Shown here piece by piece: positions 45,575-55,217 of a stretch of DNA of 64,000 nt (positions are counted from its first letter, which is position 1; the number at the start of each line of letters is the position of its first letter). The stretch is from Roseovarius faecimaris (GTDB lineage: Bacteria; Pseudomonadota; Alphaproteobacteria; Rhodobacterales; Rhodobacteraceae). Position numbers and translations under genes: made by a program. Below the pieces are notes generated by a model that saw only the letters and a list, made by a program, of their open reading frames with translations, searched no databases and was not told the origin of the DNA. The stretch lies in NCBI RefSeq assembly GCF_009762325.1, contig NZ_CP034348.1:2858501-2922500 (forward strand), written 5' to 3'.

Positions 45575-45937
45575 TCAGACTGCGCGCCCGAAATGCTCGA
45601 CCACCGCCGTGAGGTCCTCCGGCGGGGTATCGGCCTGCAGGAATGCGCGGGCATTGGCATTGAGCGAAAAAATGGAACCATCCGAGAAAAAGGACGTGCC
45701 GGTGACAAAGATAATCTGCGTGTCCGGGTGCCGGTAGGACGCCAGATCCGCCACCGCCAGCGCGCTGCCCTCGGCCAGCACGATATTCATCACGATCACA
45801 TCAAACCTGTGCTCCACCAGAGCATAAGCCGCCTGGGACTGCCCGTGCACAAGCTGCACATCGAGCCCGTGTCGTTCCATGTGGTTTTGCCAGAGACGCC
45901 CCAGATCGGCGTCGCTCTCTACGATCAGAACTTTCAT
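45575..45937 (-). CDS. Stand-alone receiver-like protein without the phospho-acceptor Asp
   Basis: 120 residues forming one CheY-like receiver domain. The N-terminal acidic pocket remains (VESDAD, Glu7 and Asp9), as does the Thr of VTGT, but the phospho-acceptor position is Asn51 (VIVMNIVL) and the conserved Lys position is Gln101 (AFLQADT). It should not be phosphorylated in the usual way and is more likely a constitutive or ligand-sensing adaptor. There is no output domain. A CtrA-type box lies 73-88 bases upstream. Confidence 0.8.
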   Translation of the reverse strand: MKVLIVESDADLGRLWQNHMERHGLDVQLVHGQSQAAYALVEHRFDVIVMNIVLAEGSALAVADLASYRHPDTQIIFVTGTSFFSDGSIFSLNANARAFLQADTPPEDLTAVVEHFGRAV

Positions 45938-46009
45938 GCGCTGACACCACCTCTCGCCCGGCGTTACCTAGAAGTTAACGCTGGGACCTCCTGTCTGTCG
46001 TCCGAAGAG

Positions 46010-46025
46010 TTAACAATTCATTAAC
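46010..46025. promoter_or_regulatory. CtrA-type box upstream of the receiver-like gene
   Basis: TTAA, CAATTCA, TTAAC: the TTAA-N7-TTAAC full site bound by CtrA in Caulobacter and roseobacters. A further TTAAC half site is at 45975-45979. The site is nearer the receiver gene (minus strand) than cbiB. Confidence 0.55.
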
Positions 46026-46150
46026 ATCAACCTCACCCTATCCTTTCGAAGCAAGCACCGCTTGAGCTTTGTGCGGAAATCCGCTTGAACAGGCCGCGAT
46101 GGGCGATGCGAGGATGAAAACCTCTGCCATCCGAACCTGAGGAGACGCAT

Positions 46151-47065
46151 GTGGACCTGGCTGTGATTCTCTGCCTCGCGATGCTGCTGGATGCCGCTCT
46201 GGGCGAGCCGCGCTGGCTCTGGTCACATCTGCCGCATCCTGCCGTGCTCATGGGCCGGGCCGTGGCCGCACTGGATCAGCAGCTCAATACCGGTGCCGCG
46301 CGACAGCTCAAAGGGGTGCTGGCGATGACGATCCTCGCGGCGCTCGCCATCTGCATCGGACTGGCTTTGCAACTGCTCGGAGCCCTTGCAGAACTCATTG
46401 TCGCCGCCATCCTTCTGGCGCAACGGTCCCTGGTCGACCATGTGCGCGCGGTGGCCGATGCGCTGCGCCTCTCGGTCCCCGAGGGGCGGCGCGCCGTGGG
46501 CCATATCGTCGGGCGTGACACCTCGGCGATGGATGAGGCCGACGTTGCCCGCGCCGCGATCGAATCCGCGGCCGAAAACTTCTCTGACGGGGTCATCGCC
46601 CCGGCCTTCTGGTTTCTTGTCGCCGGGCTTCCGGGCCTGTTGCTGTACAAGATCACCAACACCGCTGACAGCATGATCGGCCACCGCACCCCGCGCCATG
46701 AGGCGTTCGGCTGGGCCGCGGCGCGGCTTGATGATGTGTTCAACGTGATCCCGGCACGGCTCTCCGCGGCCCTTATCGCGGTTTCCCACCGCCTCAGTGG
46801 CACATGGCGCGACATCGCCCGCGATGCCCGTCTGCACCGCTCGCCCAATGCCGGCTGGCCCGAGGCGGCCATGGCCCGTGCGCTGGATGTCGCCCTTGCC
46901 GGTCCGCGGTCCTATGACGGCACCCGGCGGCATTTTCCCTTCGTCAACGACCGCGGCGCAAAACAGATCGGCGCGCTCCAGATCGAGGCCGCCTGCACTG
47001 TGCTCTGGCGCGGTTGGGGGACGGCCCTGGCGCTCATCGCGCTGATCGCTGTTGTCACGGGCTAA
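46151..47065 (+). CDS. cbiB: Adenosylcobinamide-phosphate synthase (CbiB/CobD)
   Basis: 304 residues of a polytopic membrane enzyme. Diagnostic parts are [25 protein letters not shown] (core LGEP...HPVxxMG), [31 protein letters not shown] and the [14 protein letters not shown] block. It attaches the aminopropanol arm in cobalamin synthesis. The start is GTG 46151, served by GAGGAG; the ATG two bases earlier is out of frame and stops at once. No cobalamin riboswitch box was seen in the 213-base leader. Confidence 0.93.
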   Translation: MDLAVILCLAMLLDAALGEPRWLWSHLPHPAVLMGRAVAALDQQLNTGAARQLKGVLAMTILAALAICIGLALQLLGALAELIVAAILLAQRSLVDHVRAVADALRLSVPEGRRAVGHIVGRDTSAMDEADVARAAIESAAENFSDGVIAPAFWFLVAGLPGLLLYKITNTADSMIGHRTPRHEAFGWAAARLDDVFNVIPARLSAALIAVSHRLSGTWRDIARDARLHRSPNAGWPEAAMARALDVALAGPRSYDGTRRHFPFVNDRGAKQIGALQIEAACTVLWRGWGTALALIALIAVVTG

Positions 47066-47107
47066 GCGCGACCATAGGTTAACGCGAGATTGCAGAAGAG
47101 GATTTCC

Positions 47108-48274
47108 ATGCGCGTTTTTTTCAGCACCCTTGCCCTTTGTCTCACTGCCAGCTTTGCGCAGGCGCAATGCGGCGGCTCTTTCTCCGGTTTCGTGAACGGC
47201 CTCAAGGACGAGGCCGCCTCCCGTGGTCATGATCGTCAGAGCGTCGATCAGTTCTTCGGCTCCGTCCGCCAGGACCCGAAAGTGATCGCCGCCGACCGCC
47301 GTCAGGGCGTGTTCCAACTGCCCTTCACCGATTTCGCCCGCCGCCTGATCAGCTCGGGCCGGATCAACACCGGCAAATCCAAAGCCAGACAATATGACGC
47401 CGTTTTTGACCGCATCGAGCGCGAATTCGGTGTCAGCCGGGGCGTGCTTCTGGCCTTCTGGGCGTTCGAGACCGATTACGGCTCCTTCCAGGGCGATTTC
47501 AACACGCTGAACGCGCTCGTGACGCTCAGCCATGACTGCCGCCGCCCCGAGCTGTTCCGCCCGCAGATCTTCGCGGCGCTCAAACTTTTCGAGAACGGGG
47601 ATTTCGACCCGCGCCGCACCACCGGCGCCTGGGCAGGCGAGATTGGCATGGTGCAGATGCTGCCGCAGGACATTCTGGACAATGGCGTCGATGGCGATGG
47701 CGATGGCCATGTCAGCCTCAAGACTTCGGCGCCTGATGCGCTGATGTCGGGGGGCAAGATGCTGCAACACCTGGGCTGGCGCGCGGGCGAACCGTGGTTG
47801 CAGGAGGTCAGCGTGCCAGACAATCTCGACTGGTCTCAGACCGGGCTGCGCACCACCAAACCCGCCGCTGAATGGGCCGCGAAAGGCGTCACGCCCCGCC
47901 ATGGGCAGATCGCGGGCACCCTACCCGCCAGCCTGATCCTGCCGCAGGGGCGCAAGGGGCCCGCCTTCCTCGCTTATCCGAATTTCCGGGTTTATTTCGA
48001 ATGGAATCAGAGTTTTACCTATGTTCTCACCGCTGCTTATTTCGCCAACCGGCTGGAAGGTGGGCCGGTCTTTGACGCGGGCAATCCCGAGCAGGGCCTC
48101 AGCGGCGAACAGATGAAGCGCCTGCAGCAAAAGCTGAGCCAGCGCGGCTATGACGTAGGTGAAATCGACGGCATTCTCGGGGCAGGCACCCGCGCGGCCG
48201 TTCAGGATGTGCAACAGCAGCTTGGCCTGCCCGCCGATGCCTGGCCCACACCGGCCCTGCTCAACGCTCTATGA
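47108..48274 (+). CDS. MltB-type lytic murein transglycosylase with peptidoglycan-binding domain
   Basis: 388 residues. A signal peptide (to about AQAQ, residue 19) is followed by a lytic transglycosylase domain with the catalytic Glu in WAFETDYGSFQGDFNTL and GAWAGEIGMVQMLP, then a C-terminal PGB_1 domain (MKRLQQKLSQRGYDVGEIDGILGAGTRAAVQ). It cleaves peptidoglycan in the periplasm. The ATG at 47108 puts the signal peptide in the normal place. A TTAAC half site lies at 47079-47083. Stop overlaps the next start by ATGA. Confidence 0.9.
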   Translation: MRVFFSTLALCLTASFAQAQCGGSFSGFVNGLKDEAASRGHDRQSVDQFFGSVRQDPKVIAADRRQGVFQLPFTDFARRLISSGRINTGKSKARQYDAVFDRIEREFGVSRGVLLAFWAFETDYGSFQGDFNTLNALVTLSHDCRRPELFRPQIFAALKLFENGDFDPRRTTGAWAGEIGMVQMLPQDILDNGVDGDGDGHVSLKTSAPDALMSGGKMLQHLGWRAGEPWLQEVSVPDNLDWSQTGLRTTKPAAEWAAKGVTPRHGQIAGTLPASLILPQGRKGPAFLAYPNFRVYFEWNQSFTYVLTAAYFANRLEGGPVFDAGNPEQGLSGEQMKRLQQKLSQRGYDVGEIDGILGAGTRAAVQDVQQQLGLPADAWPTPALLNAL

Positions 48275-49386
48275 AGGCTGCGCGCAAGTTCGAGATTTTC
48301 CTTGCCGCGCCGCCGGGGCTGGAGCTTGTCCTGAAAGCCGAGGCGCTGGAACGCGGCTTCAAAAAGGCCAAGGCGGTGCCGGGAGGCGTGCAGTTTCGCG
48401 GCAACTGGCACGATGTCCGGCGCGCCAATCTGGAGCTGCGCGGCGCGGGCCGGGTGCTGGCGCGGATCGACAGCTTCCGCAGCACCCATCTGGAGCATCT
48501 GGCCAAAACCGCCCGCGCCTTTGACTGGGCCAGCCTGCTGCGCCCGGATGTGCCTGTGCGGGTCGAGGCCACCTGCGCCCGCTCGCGCATCTATCATCAG
48601 GGGGCCGCCGCCGAGCGCGTCGGCCTTGCCATCACCGAAAGCCTCGGCGCGACGATCAGCGACGAGGCCGAGTTGCGCGTCATGCTGCGGATCGAAGACG
48701 ATACCTGCACGCTCAGCCTCGACACCTCCGGCGCCCCACTTCACAAGCGCGGTCTCAAACAGGCCGTGGGCAAGGCGCCTCTGCGCGAGACGCTCGCCGC
48801 CCTCTTCCTGCGCCAATGCGGCTATACGGGGACCGAGCCGGTGCTTGACCCGATGTGCGGCTCAGGGACGATCCCGATCGAGGCGGCTGAGATTGCCCTT
48901 GGCCTCGCCCCCGGCCGCGCGCGGTCTTTCGCCTTCGAAAACCTCGCCAATTTCGACGCAGACGCCTGGGCCCGGATACGCGCGTCACAGACCCCACAGA
49001 CCACCAATATGCACTTTTTCGGCAGTGACCGCGATGCGGGCGCGATCCGCAACGCCACCGAAAACGCCGCCCGCTCGGGCGTGGATGCGATCACCCGCTT
49101 TGCCTGCCACGCGGTCAGCGACCTTGAGCGCCCGGATGGCCCGCCCGGCCTCGTTCTGCTCAACCCGCCCTATGGCGCGCGCATCGGGGACAAACGGCAG
49201 CTTTTCGGGCTCTATGGCGCCTTAGGCAAGGTGCTGAAGGAGCGGTTCGCCGGGTGGCGTGTCGGGCTGATCACCACCGAAGGCGGGTTGGCCAAGGCCA
49301 CCGGCCTGCCCTTCGCCGAACCCGGCGCACCGGTCGCCCATGGCGGGCTGAAGGTGCGGCTATGGCAGACAAGCGCGCTGCCCTAG
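48271..49386 (+). CDS. THUMP-domain 23S rRNA (guanine-N2) methyltransferase-like protein
   Basis: 371 residues. An N-terminal THUMP RNA-binding region is followed by a methyltransferase domain with DPMCGSGTIPIEAAEIA as the SAM motif and the NPPYG catalytic motif. This is the layout of the N-terminal half of E. coli RlmL (YcbY) and of archaeal Trm14-like enzymes, so N2-methylation of a guanine in rRNA or tRNA is expected. Coupled by ATGA to the transglycosylase gene; convergent with smc, 6 bases between stops. Confidence 0.88.
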   Translation: MKAARKFEIFLAAPPGLELVLKAEALERGFKKAKAVPGGVQFRGNWHDVRRANLELRGAGRVLARIDSFRSTHLEHLAKTARAFDWASLLRPDVPVRVEATCARSRIYHQGAAAERVGLAITESLGATISDEAELRVMLRIEDDTCTLSLDTSGAPLHKRGLKQAVGKAPLRETLAALFLRQCGYTGTEPVLDPMCGSGTIPIEAAEIALGLAPGRARSFAFENLANFDADAWARIRASQTPQTTNMHFFGSDRDAGAIRNATENAARSGVDAITRFACHAVSDLERPDGPPGLVLLNPPYGARIGDKRQLFGLYGALGKVLKERFAGWRVGLITTEGGLAKATGLPFAEPGAPVAHGGLKVRLWQTSALP

Positions 49387-49392
49387 GAGGGC

Positions 49393-52300
49393 TTACGCCA
49401 CCATCTGCTCGGCTTTCTTGAGGTCCACCGACACAAGCTGACTGACCCCCTGCTCGGCCATGGTCACCCCGAAAAGGCGGTCCATCCGGCTCATCGTCAC
49501 CGCATGGTGGGTGATGATCAGGAACCGCGTCTCGGTCCGGCGGCACATCTCGTCCAGCAGGTCACAGAACCGACCCACATTGGCATCATCCAGCGGCGCG
49601 TCGACCTCGTCGAGCACACAGATCGGCGCCGGGTTGGCCAGGAAGACGGCAAAGATCAGCGCCAGCGCGGTCAGGGTCTGTTCGCCGCCCGACAGCAGGC
49701 TCAGCGTGGCCAGCTTCTTGCCCGGCGGCTGACACATGATCTCCAGCCCCGCCTCCAGCGGGTCGTCGCTTTCGACCAGTACCAGATTGGCCTCGCCGCC
49801 CCCGAAAAGATGCTTGAACAGCATCGCGAAATTGCTGTTGACCTGTTCGAACGCCGTCAACAGGCGCTCGCGGCCTTCGCGATTTAGGCTGGCAATCCCG
49901 TTGCGCAGGGTGCGGATCGCTTCCTCAAGGTCGGTCTTTTCAGTGACAAGGCTGTCATGCTCTTCCTGGACTTCCTTGGCATCCTCCTCGGCGCGCAGGT
50001 TCACGGCACCCAGTGCATCGCGCTGCCGCTTGAGGCGGTTCACATCCGCCTCGATCCTGTCCGAGGCGGGCATGTTGTCGGGATCGGCCTCAAGCTGTTC
50101 AAGAAGCGTCTGCGGCGTGGTCTCCTGTTCCTCCTCGATCCGCTCGGCAGCGGCCGCCAGCGTCTCGCGCGCGGCATCCGCCCGCGCCTCGGACCGGGCG
50201 CGCGCTTCCCGGGCCTCCGACGCGGCGCGCTCTGCCTCACGCTCGGCCGCGACAGCCTCGCGCGCAGCACCTTCGGCCGCGGACAGCGCATCGGCCGCTG
50301 CGGCCCGGCGGGCTTCGGCCTTTGAAATCTCGTTGCCCAACTCGTCGCGCTTGGCGCGGATCACCTCGGGCGCGGTGGTCGCCTCGGCCAGTTCCGCCTC
50401 CGAAGCGGTCTTGCGCTCGGCCAATTCGGCACTGCGCGCCTCGGCGGTCTCCAACCGGTGCCGCCAGCCGCTGATCTCCTTGGTGACCTCCTGCGCCCGG
50501 CGGGTGCGGGCCTCGCCTTCGCGGCGCAGCTCATCATGGGCCGAGCGGCGCGACATCATCGTCATCCGCGCGGCTTCCACGGTCAGCTTGGTGTCCTCGA
50601 TCTCGGCCCGTGCCGCATCCAGATCGGCCAGCTCGCCCAGTGCCGCCGTGGCCTGGTCAAGCTGCTTGCGCGCGCTCAGCGCCTCGTCCTCGTGCCGCGT
50701 CACGGCAAGGCCAAGGCTCTCCAGCCGGGACTGCGCCAGGTTGCGGTCGGCCTCGGCACGGCTCAGTGCACGGCTGGCATCGTTCATCGCCAGATCCGCC
50801 GCGCGGCGCGCCTCTCGCGCCTCCTTGTCCGCAGCCGTCAAGTCCTGCAACTGCGCGCTCAGATGCTCATGCGCCGCCCGCGCGCCATCCGCCCGGGCGG
50901 TGACCCGCTCCAACTCCTGCTTCAACTCCTCCAGCCGGTTGAGTTGTTGCAGACGCAAAGCGGCGGTCGAGGGGGCGTCCTCAGCCCAGGCGCGGAACCC
51001 GTCCCAGCGCCAAAGGTCGCCTTCGGGACTGACCAGCCGCTGCCCCGGCTGCAACAGCGACTGCAGACGCGGGCCATCATCGGCATCGACCACGCCGATC
51101 TGCCCGATCCGGCGGCCCAGCACCTGCGGCGCGGTCACGTAATTCGACAGCGCCTTCACGCCTTCGGGCAGAAGCTGCGGACGGTCATATCCCGGCATAG
51201 AGGTCCAGCCCGAGGGGCCATCCTCATCCACTTCGGGCGCGCGCAGATCGTCGGCCAGCGCCGCGCCCAGCGCCTTTTCATAGCCGGGCTGCACCTGCAA
51301 CTGGTCCATGACCTGACCGCCCTCGGCCGTGTCACGCTCCACCAGCCGCGCCAGCGCGCTCACTTCGGCGCGCAGTGCACCGACCTCGCCCTCGGCTTCG
51401 GACCGTTCGGCGCGGGCATCGGCCTCGCGCGCCTGCGCCTCGGCCCGGGCCTCATCGGCGGCGGCAAGAGCAGCCTCAGCGGCCCCGGCGGCTTCGGTCG
51501 CGGCGGCTTCGGCGGCCCCGGCGGCATCAAAATCGGTCAGCGCCTTCTGCAAAGCCTGCTGCGACTGCTCGACCGCCTGACGGGCCCGCGCCGCCTCTTC
51601 CTCAGAGCGGCGCAGGGTCTTCTGGCTGTCATCAATCAACCGCTGTGCCGATTGGTGGCGCGCGGCCAGCCGGGCCACATCCTCGGTCCGGGTGCTCAGA
51701 TCGCCCTCGCGGTCCTGCAACACGCTGGCGGCCTCGCGGGCCTCTTCGGCTGCCGCCTCCAGCCGCCCTTCGTGGCCTTCGCTGGCCTTGGCCAGTTCCC
51801 TGGCCTCCCATTCCAGCCGCTCAATGGTCTCGCCCGCATCCTTGTTCAGCCCGCTTTCGCGCGCGATATCATGGGCAAGCTGTTCGATCCGGGCCTGCAA
51901 CGTCTCGATCCGGGTCAGCGCCGAGGCCTCCTGATCGTCCAGCGTATCGCGCTGCACCTGCAGGCGTTGCAACACGGCGGCGGCAATCGCCTCTTCCTCA
52001 CGCAGGGGTGGCAACGCATCATCGGCCTTCGCGCGCAGCTTGGCCGCTTCGCGCGCTGCCGCTTCGGCCTTCGAGGCCAGCGTCGTGCGCTCGCGCAGCT
52101 CGTCCTCGGCGCGGGCGCGGGCCTCGTCCGCCTCTTTCCAGCGGCGATAAAGCAACAGCCCCTCGGCCTGCCGCAGCTCCTCGCCGATCTGGCGATAACG
52201 CGCCGCCTGCCGGGCCTGCCGCGCAAGCTGGGCCAGTTGCGCCGCAAGCTGCTCGATCACGTCATCGACACGGGTCAGGTTGGTTTCCGCGCCTTTCAGC

Positions 52301-52848
52301 TTCAGTTCCGCCTCGTGCCGACGCTGGTAGAGCCCTGAGATCCCGGCTGCCTCTTCAAGGATACGGCGCCGGTTCTTGGGTTTGGCGTTGATCAGCTCCG
52401 AAATCTGCCCCTGCCGGACGAGGGCCGGCGAATGCGCGCCGGTGGACGCATCGGCAAACAGCATCTGCACATCGCGCGCGCGCACATCCTTGGAATTCAC
52501 CTTATAGGCCGATCCCACATCCCGGGTGATCCGGCGCACGATCTCAAGGTGATCGCTGTCGTTGAACCCCGAGGGGGCCAGCCGGTCCTGGTTATCGATA
52601 TGAATCGAAACTTCGGCGAAATTCCGCGCCGGGCGCGTCGCCGCCCCGGCAAAGATCACGTCCTCCATGCCGCCGCCGCGCATCGCGGTGGGGCGATTCT
52701 CGCCCATCACCCAGCGCAGAGCCTCCAGCAGGTTCGACTTGCCACAGCCATTGGGGCCGACAACGCCGGTCAGACCATCGGCGATGATCAGGTCCGTGGG
52801 GTCCACGAAACTCTTGAAGCCGGTCAGTCTGAGCTTGGAAAACTGCAC
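49393..52848 (-). CDS. smc: Chromosome segregation protein SMC
   Basis: 1151 residues, the normal alphaproteobacterial SMC length. It begins VQFSKLRLTGFKSFVDP, with Walker A GPNGCGKSN, then two very long Ala/Arg/Glu-rich coiled coils separated by a hinge, and the C-terminal LSGGEQTLTALAL signature and Walker B. It organises the chromosome with ScpA/ScpB. The start is GTG 52848 with GAGGGA upstream; longer forms lack similarity. High GC makes the opposite strand look open across most of the gene. Confidence 0.97.
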   Translation of the reverse strand: MQFSKLRLTGFKSFVDPTDLIIADGLTGVVGPNGCGKSNLLEALRWVMGENRPTAMRGGGMEDVIFAGAATRPARNFAEVSIHIDNQDRLAPSGFNDSDHLEIVRRITRDVGSAYKVNSKDVRARDVQMLFADASTGAHSPALVRQGQISELINAKPKNRRRILEEAAGISGLYQRRHEAELKLKGAETNLTRVDDVIEQLAAQLAQLARQARQAARYRQIGEELRQAEGLLLYRRWKEADEARARAEDELRERTTLASKAEAAAREAAKLRAKADDALPPLREEEAIAAAVLQRLQVQRDTLDDQEASALTRIETLQARIEQLAHDIARESGLNKDAGETIERLEWEARELAKASEGHEGRLEAAAEEAREAASVLQDREGDLSTRTEDVARLAARHQSAQRLIDDSQKTLRRSEEEAARARQAVEQSQQALQKALTDFDAAGAAEAAATEAAGAAEAALAAADEARAEAQAREADARAERSEAEGEVGALRAEVSALARLVERDTAEGGQVMDQLQVQPGYEKALGAALADDLRAPEVDEDGPSGWTSMPGYDRPQLLPEGVKALSNYVTAPQVLGRRIGQIGVVDADDGPRLQSLLQPGQRLVSPEGDLWRWDGFRAWAEDAPSTAALRLQQLNRLEELKQELERVTARADGARAAHEHLSAQLQDLTAADKEAREARRAADLAMNDASRALSRAEADRNLAQSRLESLGLAVTRHEDEALSARKQLDQATAALGELADLDAARAEIEDTKLTVEAARMTMMSRRSAHDELRREGEARTRRAQEVTKEISGWRHRLETAEARSAELAERKTASEAELAEATTAPEVIRAKRDELGNEISKAEARRAAAADALSAAEGAAREAVAAEREAERAASEAREARARSEARADAARETLAAAAERIEEEQETTPQTLLEQLEADPDNMPASDRIEADVNRLKRQRDALGAVNLRAEEDAKEVQEEHDSLVTEKTDLEEAIRTLRNGIASLNREGRERLLTAFEQVNSNFAMLFKHLFGGGEANLVLVESDDPLEAGLEIMCQPPGKKLATLSLLSGGEQTLTALALIFAVFLANPAPICVLDEVDAPLDDANVGRFCDLLDEMCRRTETRFLIITHHAVTMSRMDRLFGVTMAEQGVSQLVSVDLKKAEQMVA

Positions 52849-53098
52849 AAATGATCCCTCTCGCGCCGGTGATTCCGGTCTTTGCGGTACAGCCTGCGGG
52901 CTGGAGGGGCCACGAGTCAACGCCGAACCCCTTCATCTGGGGCAGTGGGGCCAGTTATCCACAAGATATTGCGCAAATAGCGGCCAGACCCCGCCGATCC
53001 CAATCTCCGCATCCGACACATCCGGGGGGATTCGGCCTTGACGCGGCGACGCGCGCGCTTTCATCTTCGAGGGCACAGACAGGGACAGGACAATTCAG

Positions 53099-53743
53099 AT
53101 GAAAACACCGCTCGCCAGCCTCGCTCTCCTGGCCATCGCCTCCCCAGCCTTTGCGCATCACCCGCTTGACGGGATGCCCATGCAAACCGTCTCGCATGGG
53201 CTTTTGTCGGGGCTGGGCCATTCGATCCTGGGCTTTGACCATCTGTTTTTCGTGATCGCCGTTGGCGTGGCCGCCCTGTTCACCGCAAATCGCTTTCTCA
53301 CCCCCGCCGCCTATATCGCGGCGATGCTGCTGGGCTGCGCCCTCATGTCCGCCGGGATCGGCCTGCCGGTGAAGGAAGCGATGATCGCGCTCTCGCTTCT
53401 GGGCATCGGCGCGGTGCTGATGTCCGGCCGGGCGCTCGGGCCGGTCGGCACCCTCCTTGTCTTTGCCGGGTTCGGGCTCTTTCACGGCTCGGCCTTTGGC
53501 GACAGCCTCGCGACACAGGAAAGCACCGCGGGCTTGGGTGTGCTCATGGGGTATCTCGTCGGGCTGGGCGTGGTCCAATATCTGATCGCCGTGATCGCCG
53601 GGCACTGCGCCCGCGCCGCGCTCAACGCCACACGCGCCGATGCCGTCAACACCCGACTGATCGGGGCGGTGGTGGCAGGCGTTGGCCTCTTCCTCTGCCT
53701 TGAGCGGCTCGAAGGCCCGGTGCTGGCGCTGCTGATCGGCTAA
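53099..53743 (+). CDS. hupE: HupE/UreJ-family metal transporter
   Basis: 214 residues. A signal-like N-terminus ends AFAHHPLDG (His after cleavage), and the protein then has six membrane helices. The family motif GHSILGFDHLFFVIAVGV (core HxxxGxDHxxF) is present, as is FGLFHGSAFG. HupE/UreJ proteins take up nickel or cobalt. Sitting directly before cobW and a CobN-like gene suggests cobalt. The 250-base gap upstream (52849-53098) shows no gene and no riboswitch that I can recognise. Confidence 0.85.
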   Translation: MKTPLASLALLAIASPAFAHHPLDGMPMQTVSHGLLSGLGHSILGFDHLFFVIAVGVAALFTANRFLTPAAYIAAMLLGCALMSAGIGLPVKEAMIALSLLGIGAVLMSGRALGPVGTLLVFAGFGLFHGSAFGDSLATQESTAGLGVLMGYLVGLGVVQYLIAVIAGHCARAALNATRADAVNTRLIGAVVAGVGLFLCLERLEGPVLALLIG

Positions 53744-53763
53744 CCCAACGACAAAGCGACCAG

Positions 53764-54762
53764 ATGCGCCAAAAGACCCCCATCACGATCGTCACGGGCT
53801 TTCTGGGTTCCGGCAAAACCACGTTGATCCGGCATATCCTGAGCGCCGCGCAGGACCGCCGCATTGCGCTGATCATCAATGAGTTCGGCGCCCTCGGAAT
53901 CGATGGGGCACTTGTGCAATCCGCCCCCGATGCCCCGGCTCAGAGCGATATTGTCGAGCTTGCCAATGGCTGCCTCTGCTGCGCGGTGGACGAGGATTTC
54001 GTGCCCAGCCTGCAGGCGCTTCTGGCGCGTGATCCGGCCCCCGAGCATATCGTGGTCGAAACCTCGGGCCTGGCACTGCCCAAGCCGCTCATCCGCGCCC
54101 TGGGCTGGCCCGACCTCGCGCCGCGCCTGACGATAGACGGGGTGATTGCCGTGGTTGACGGGCCCGCCCTGCGCGACGGGCGGTTCGACACCGCCTCGGG
54201 GTCGAACCCGGAGCATCCCGACAGTTCCCTGGCCAGCCTGTTCGACGATCAGACGGGCAGTGCCGATCTCATCATCCTCAACAAAGCGGACCTGCTGTCG
54301 GAGGGCGATCAGGCCCGTCTCACCGATGACCTGCGCAACCGTTGCCGCGCGGGCACGCAGATCCTCGCGGCCACGCAAAGCGCCCTGCCGATCGAGGTTC
54401 TGCTCGGACAGTCTCACACCCCGTCGGAACCTGAACCGCACCATCCCCACGATCACCACCATCACCATGATCACGGCGGGTTTGACAGCTTCACCCTGAC
54501 CCGCGCCGAGATCACCGATCCGGCCCTGTTTCAGGAACGGCTGGCCAGGGTGATCGTCGCGCATGACCTGCTGCGCGTGAAGGGCTTCGCCCGCGTCACC
54601 GGAAAGCCCATGCGCCTCACGATTCAGGCCGTCGGCCCGCGGATCGAGGCGCGCTACGACGCGCCTATTCGCCCCGACCAACACGGAACCGAGCTTGTGA
54701 TCATCGGGCGCGCCGGGCTGGACCGGGACGCCATCGTAACCGCACTGGAGGCCACATGCTGA
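53764..54762 (+). CDS. cobW: CobW-family GTPase metallochaperone
   Basis: 332 residues. Walker A is TGFLGSGKTT (about 11-20), the metal motif GCLCC is near residues 69-73, and NKADLL is the G4 motif. A His-rich segment (PHHPHDHHHHHDHGG) sits before the C-terminal domain. CobW delivers cobalt for cobalamin synthesis in other bacteria. It lies 20 bases after hupE and overlaps the GNAT gene. Confidence 0.92.
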   Translation: MRQKTPITIVTGFLGSGKTTLIRHILSAAQDRRIALIINEFGALGIDGALVQSAPDAPAQSDIVELANGCLCCAVDEDFVPSLQALLARDPAPEHIVVETSGLALPKPLIRALGWPDLAPRLTIDGVIAVVDGPALRDGRFDTASGSNPEHPDSSLASLFDDQTGSADLIILNKADLLSEGDQARLTDDLRNRCRAGTQILAATQSALPIEVLLGQSHTPSEPEPHHPHDHHHHHDHGGFDSFTLTRAEITDPALFQERLARVIVAHDLLRVKGFARVTGKPMRLTIQAVGPRIEARYDAPIRPDQHGTELVIIGRAGLDRDAIVTALEATC

Positions 54763-55217
54763 TCGTCGAGCCGGGCGACCCGCGCGCACCCGACGCCACC
54801 GCCCTTCTGCGGGCCAGTCATGCGCTGATGCTGGAGCTTTTCCCGCCCGAGGACAATTACGCCCTCGACATCGAGGATCTTGTGGCCCCGGATATCCGCT
54901 TTTTCATTGCGCGTGAGGGCAAAAGCCTGCTCGGCACCGGTGCTCTGGCCCTGCGCGACGGCTATGGCGAGGTCAAATCCATGTTCACCGCCCCCGCTGC
55001 GCGCGGCAAGGGCGTGGCCGCCGCCCTCCTACGCCAGATCGAGGACGAAGCCCGCGCCAACGGCCTGAGCGCGCTCAAGCTTGAAACCGGAGAAGAACTC
55101 GCCGCCGCCGTCCGCCTTTACGAGCGCCACGGGTTCACCCGCTGCGGCATCTTCGGCGACTATGAGCCCAATCAGTCCAGCATCTACATGCATAAATCCC
55201 TGCGCGCCGCGTCATGA
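54756..55217 (+). CDS. GNAT-family N-acetyltransferase
   Basis: 153 residues with the GNAT fold: VKSMFTAPAARGKGVAAALL is the acetyl-CoA-binding loop (R/Q-x-x-G-x-A type), followed by ALKLETGEEL and RLYERHGFTRCG. Substrate unknown. It overlaps cobW at its start and the CobN-like gene at its end (ATGA), so it is locked into this operon, an unusual position between cobW and cobN. Confidence 0.85.
   Translation: MLIVEPGDPRAPDATALLRASHALMLELFPPEDNYALDIEDLVAPDIRFFIAREGKSLLGTGALALRDGYGEVKSMFTAPAARGKGVAAALLRQIEDEARANGLSALKLETGEELAAAVRLYERHGFTRCGIFGDYEPNQSSIYMHKSLRAAS

Noticed and set aside
45938..46150. Possible cobalamin riboswitch before cbiB
   Set aside because: Neither the B12 box nor the surrounding conserved segments could be found; only simple hairpins and TTAAC sites are present.
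50458..52338. 626-codon open frame on the plus strand opposite smc
   Set aside because: Low-complexity mirror of the SMC coiled coil; no domain, and smc is certain.
52849..53098. Possible cobalamin or metal riboswitch before hupE
   Set aside because: A GGCCACGAGTC stretch looked suggestive but the other conserved parts are absent.
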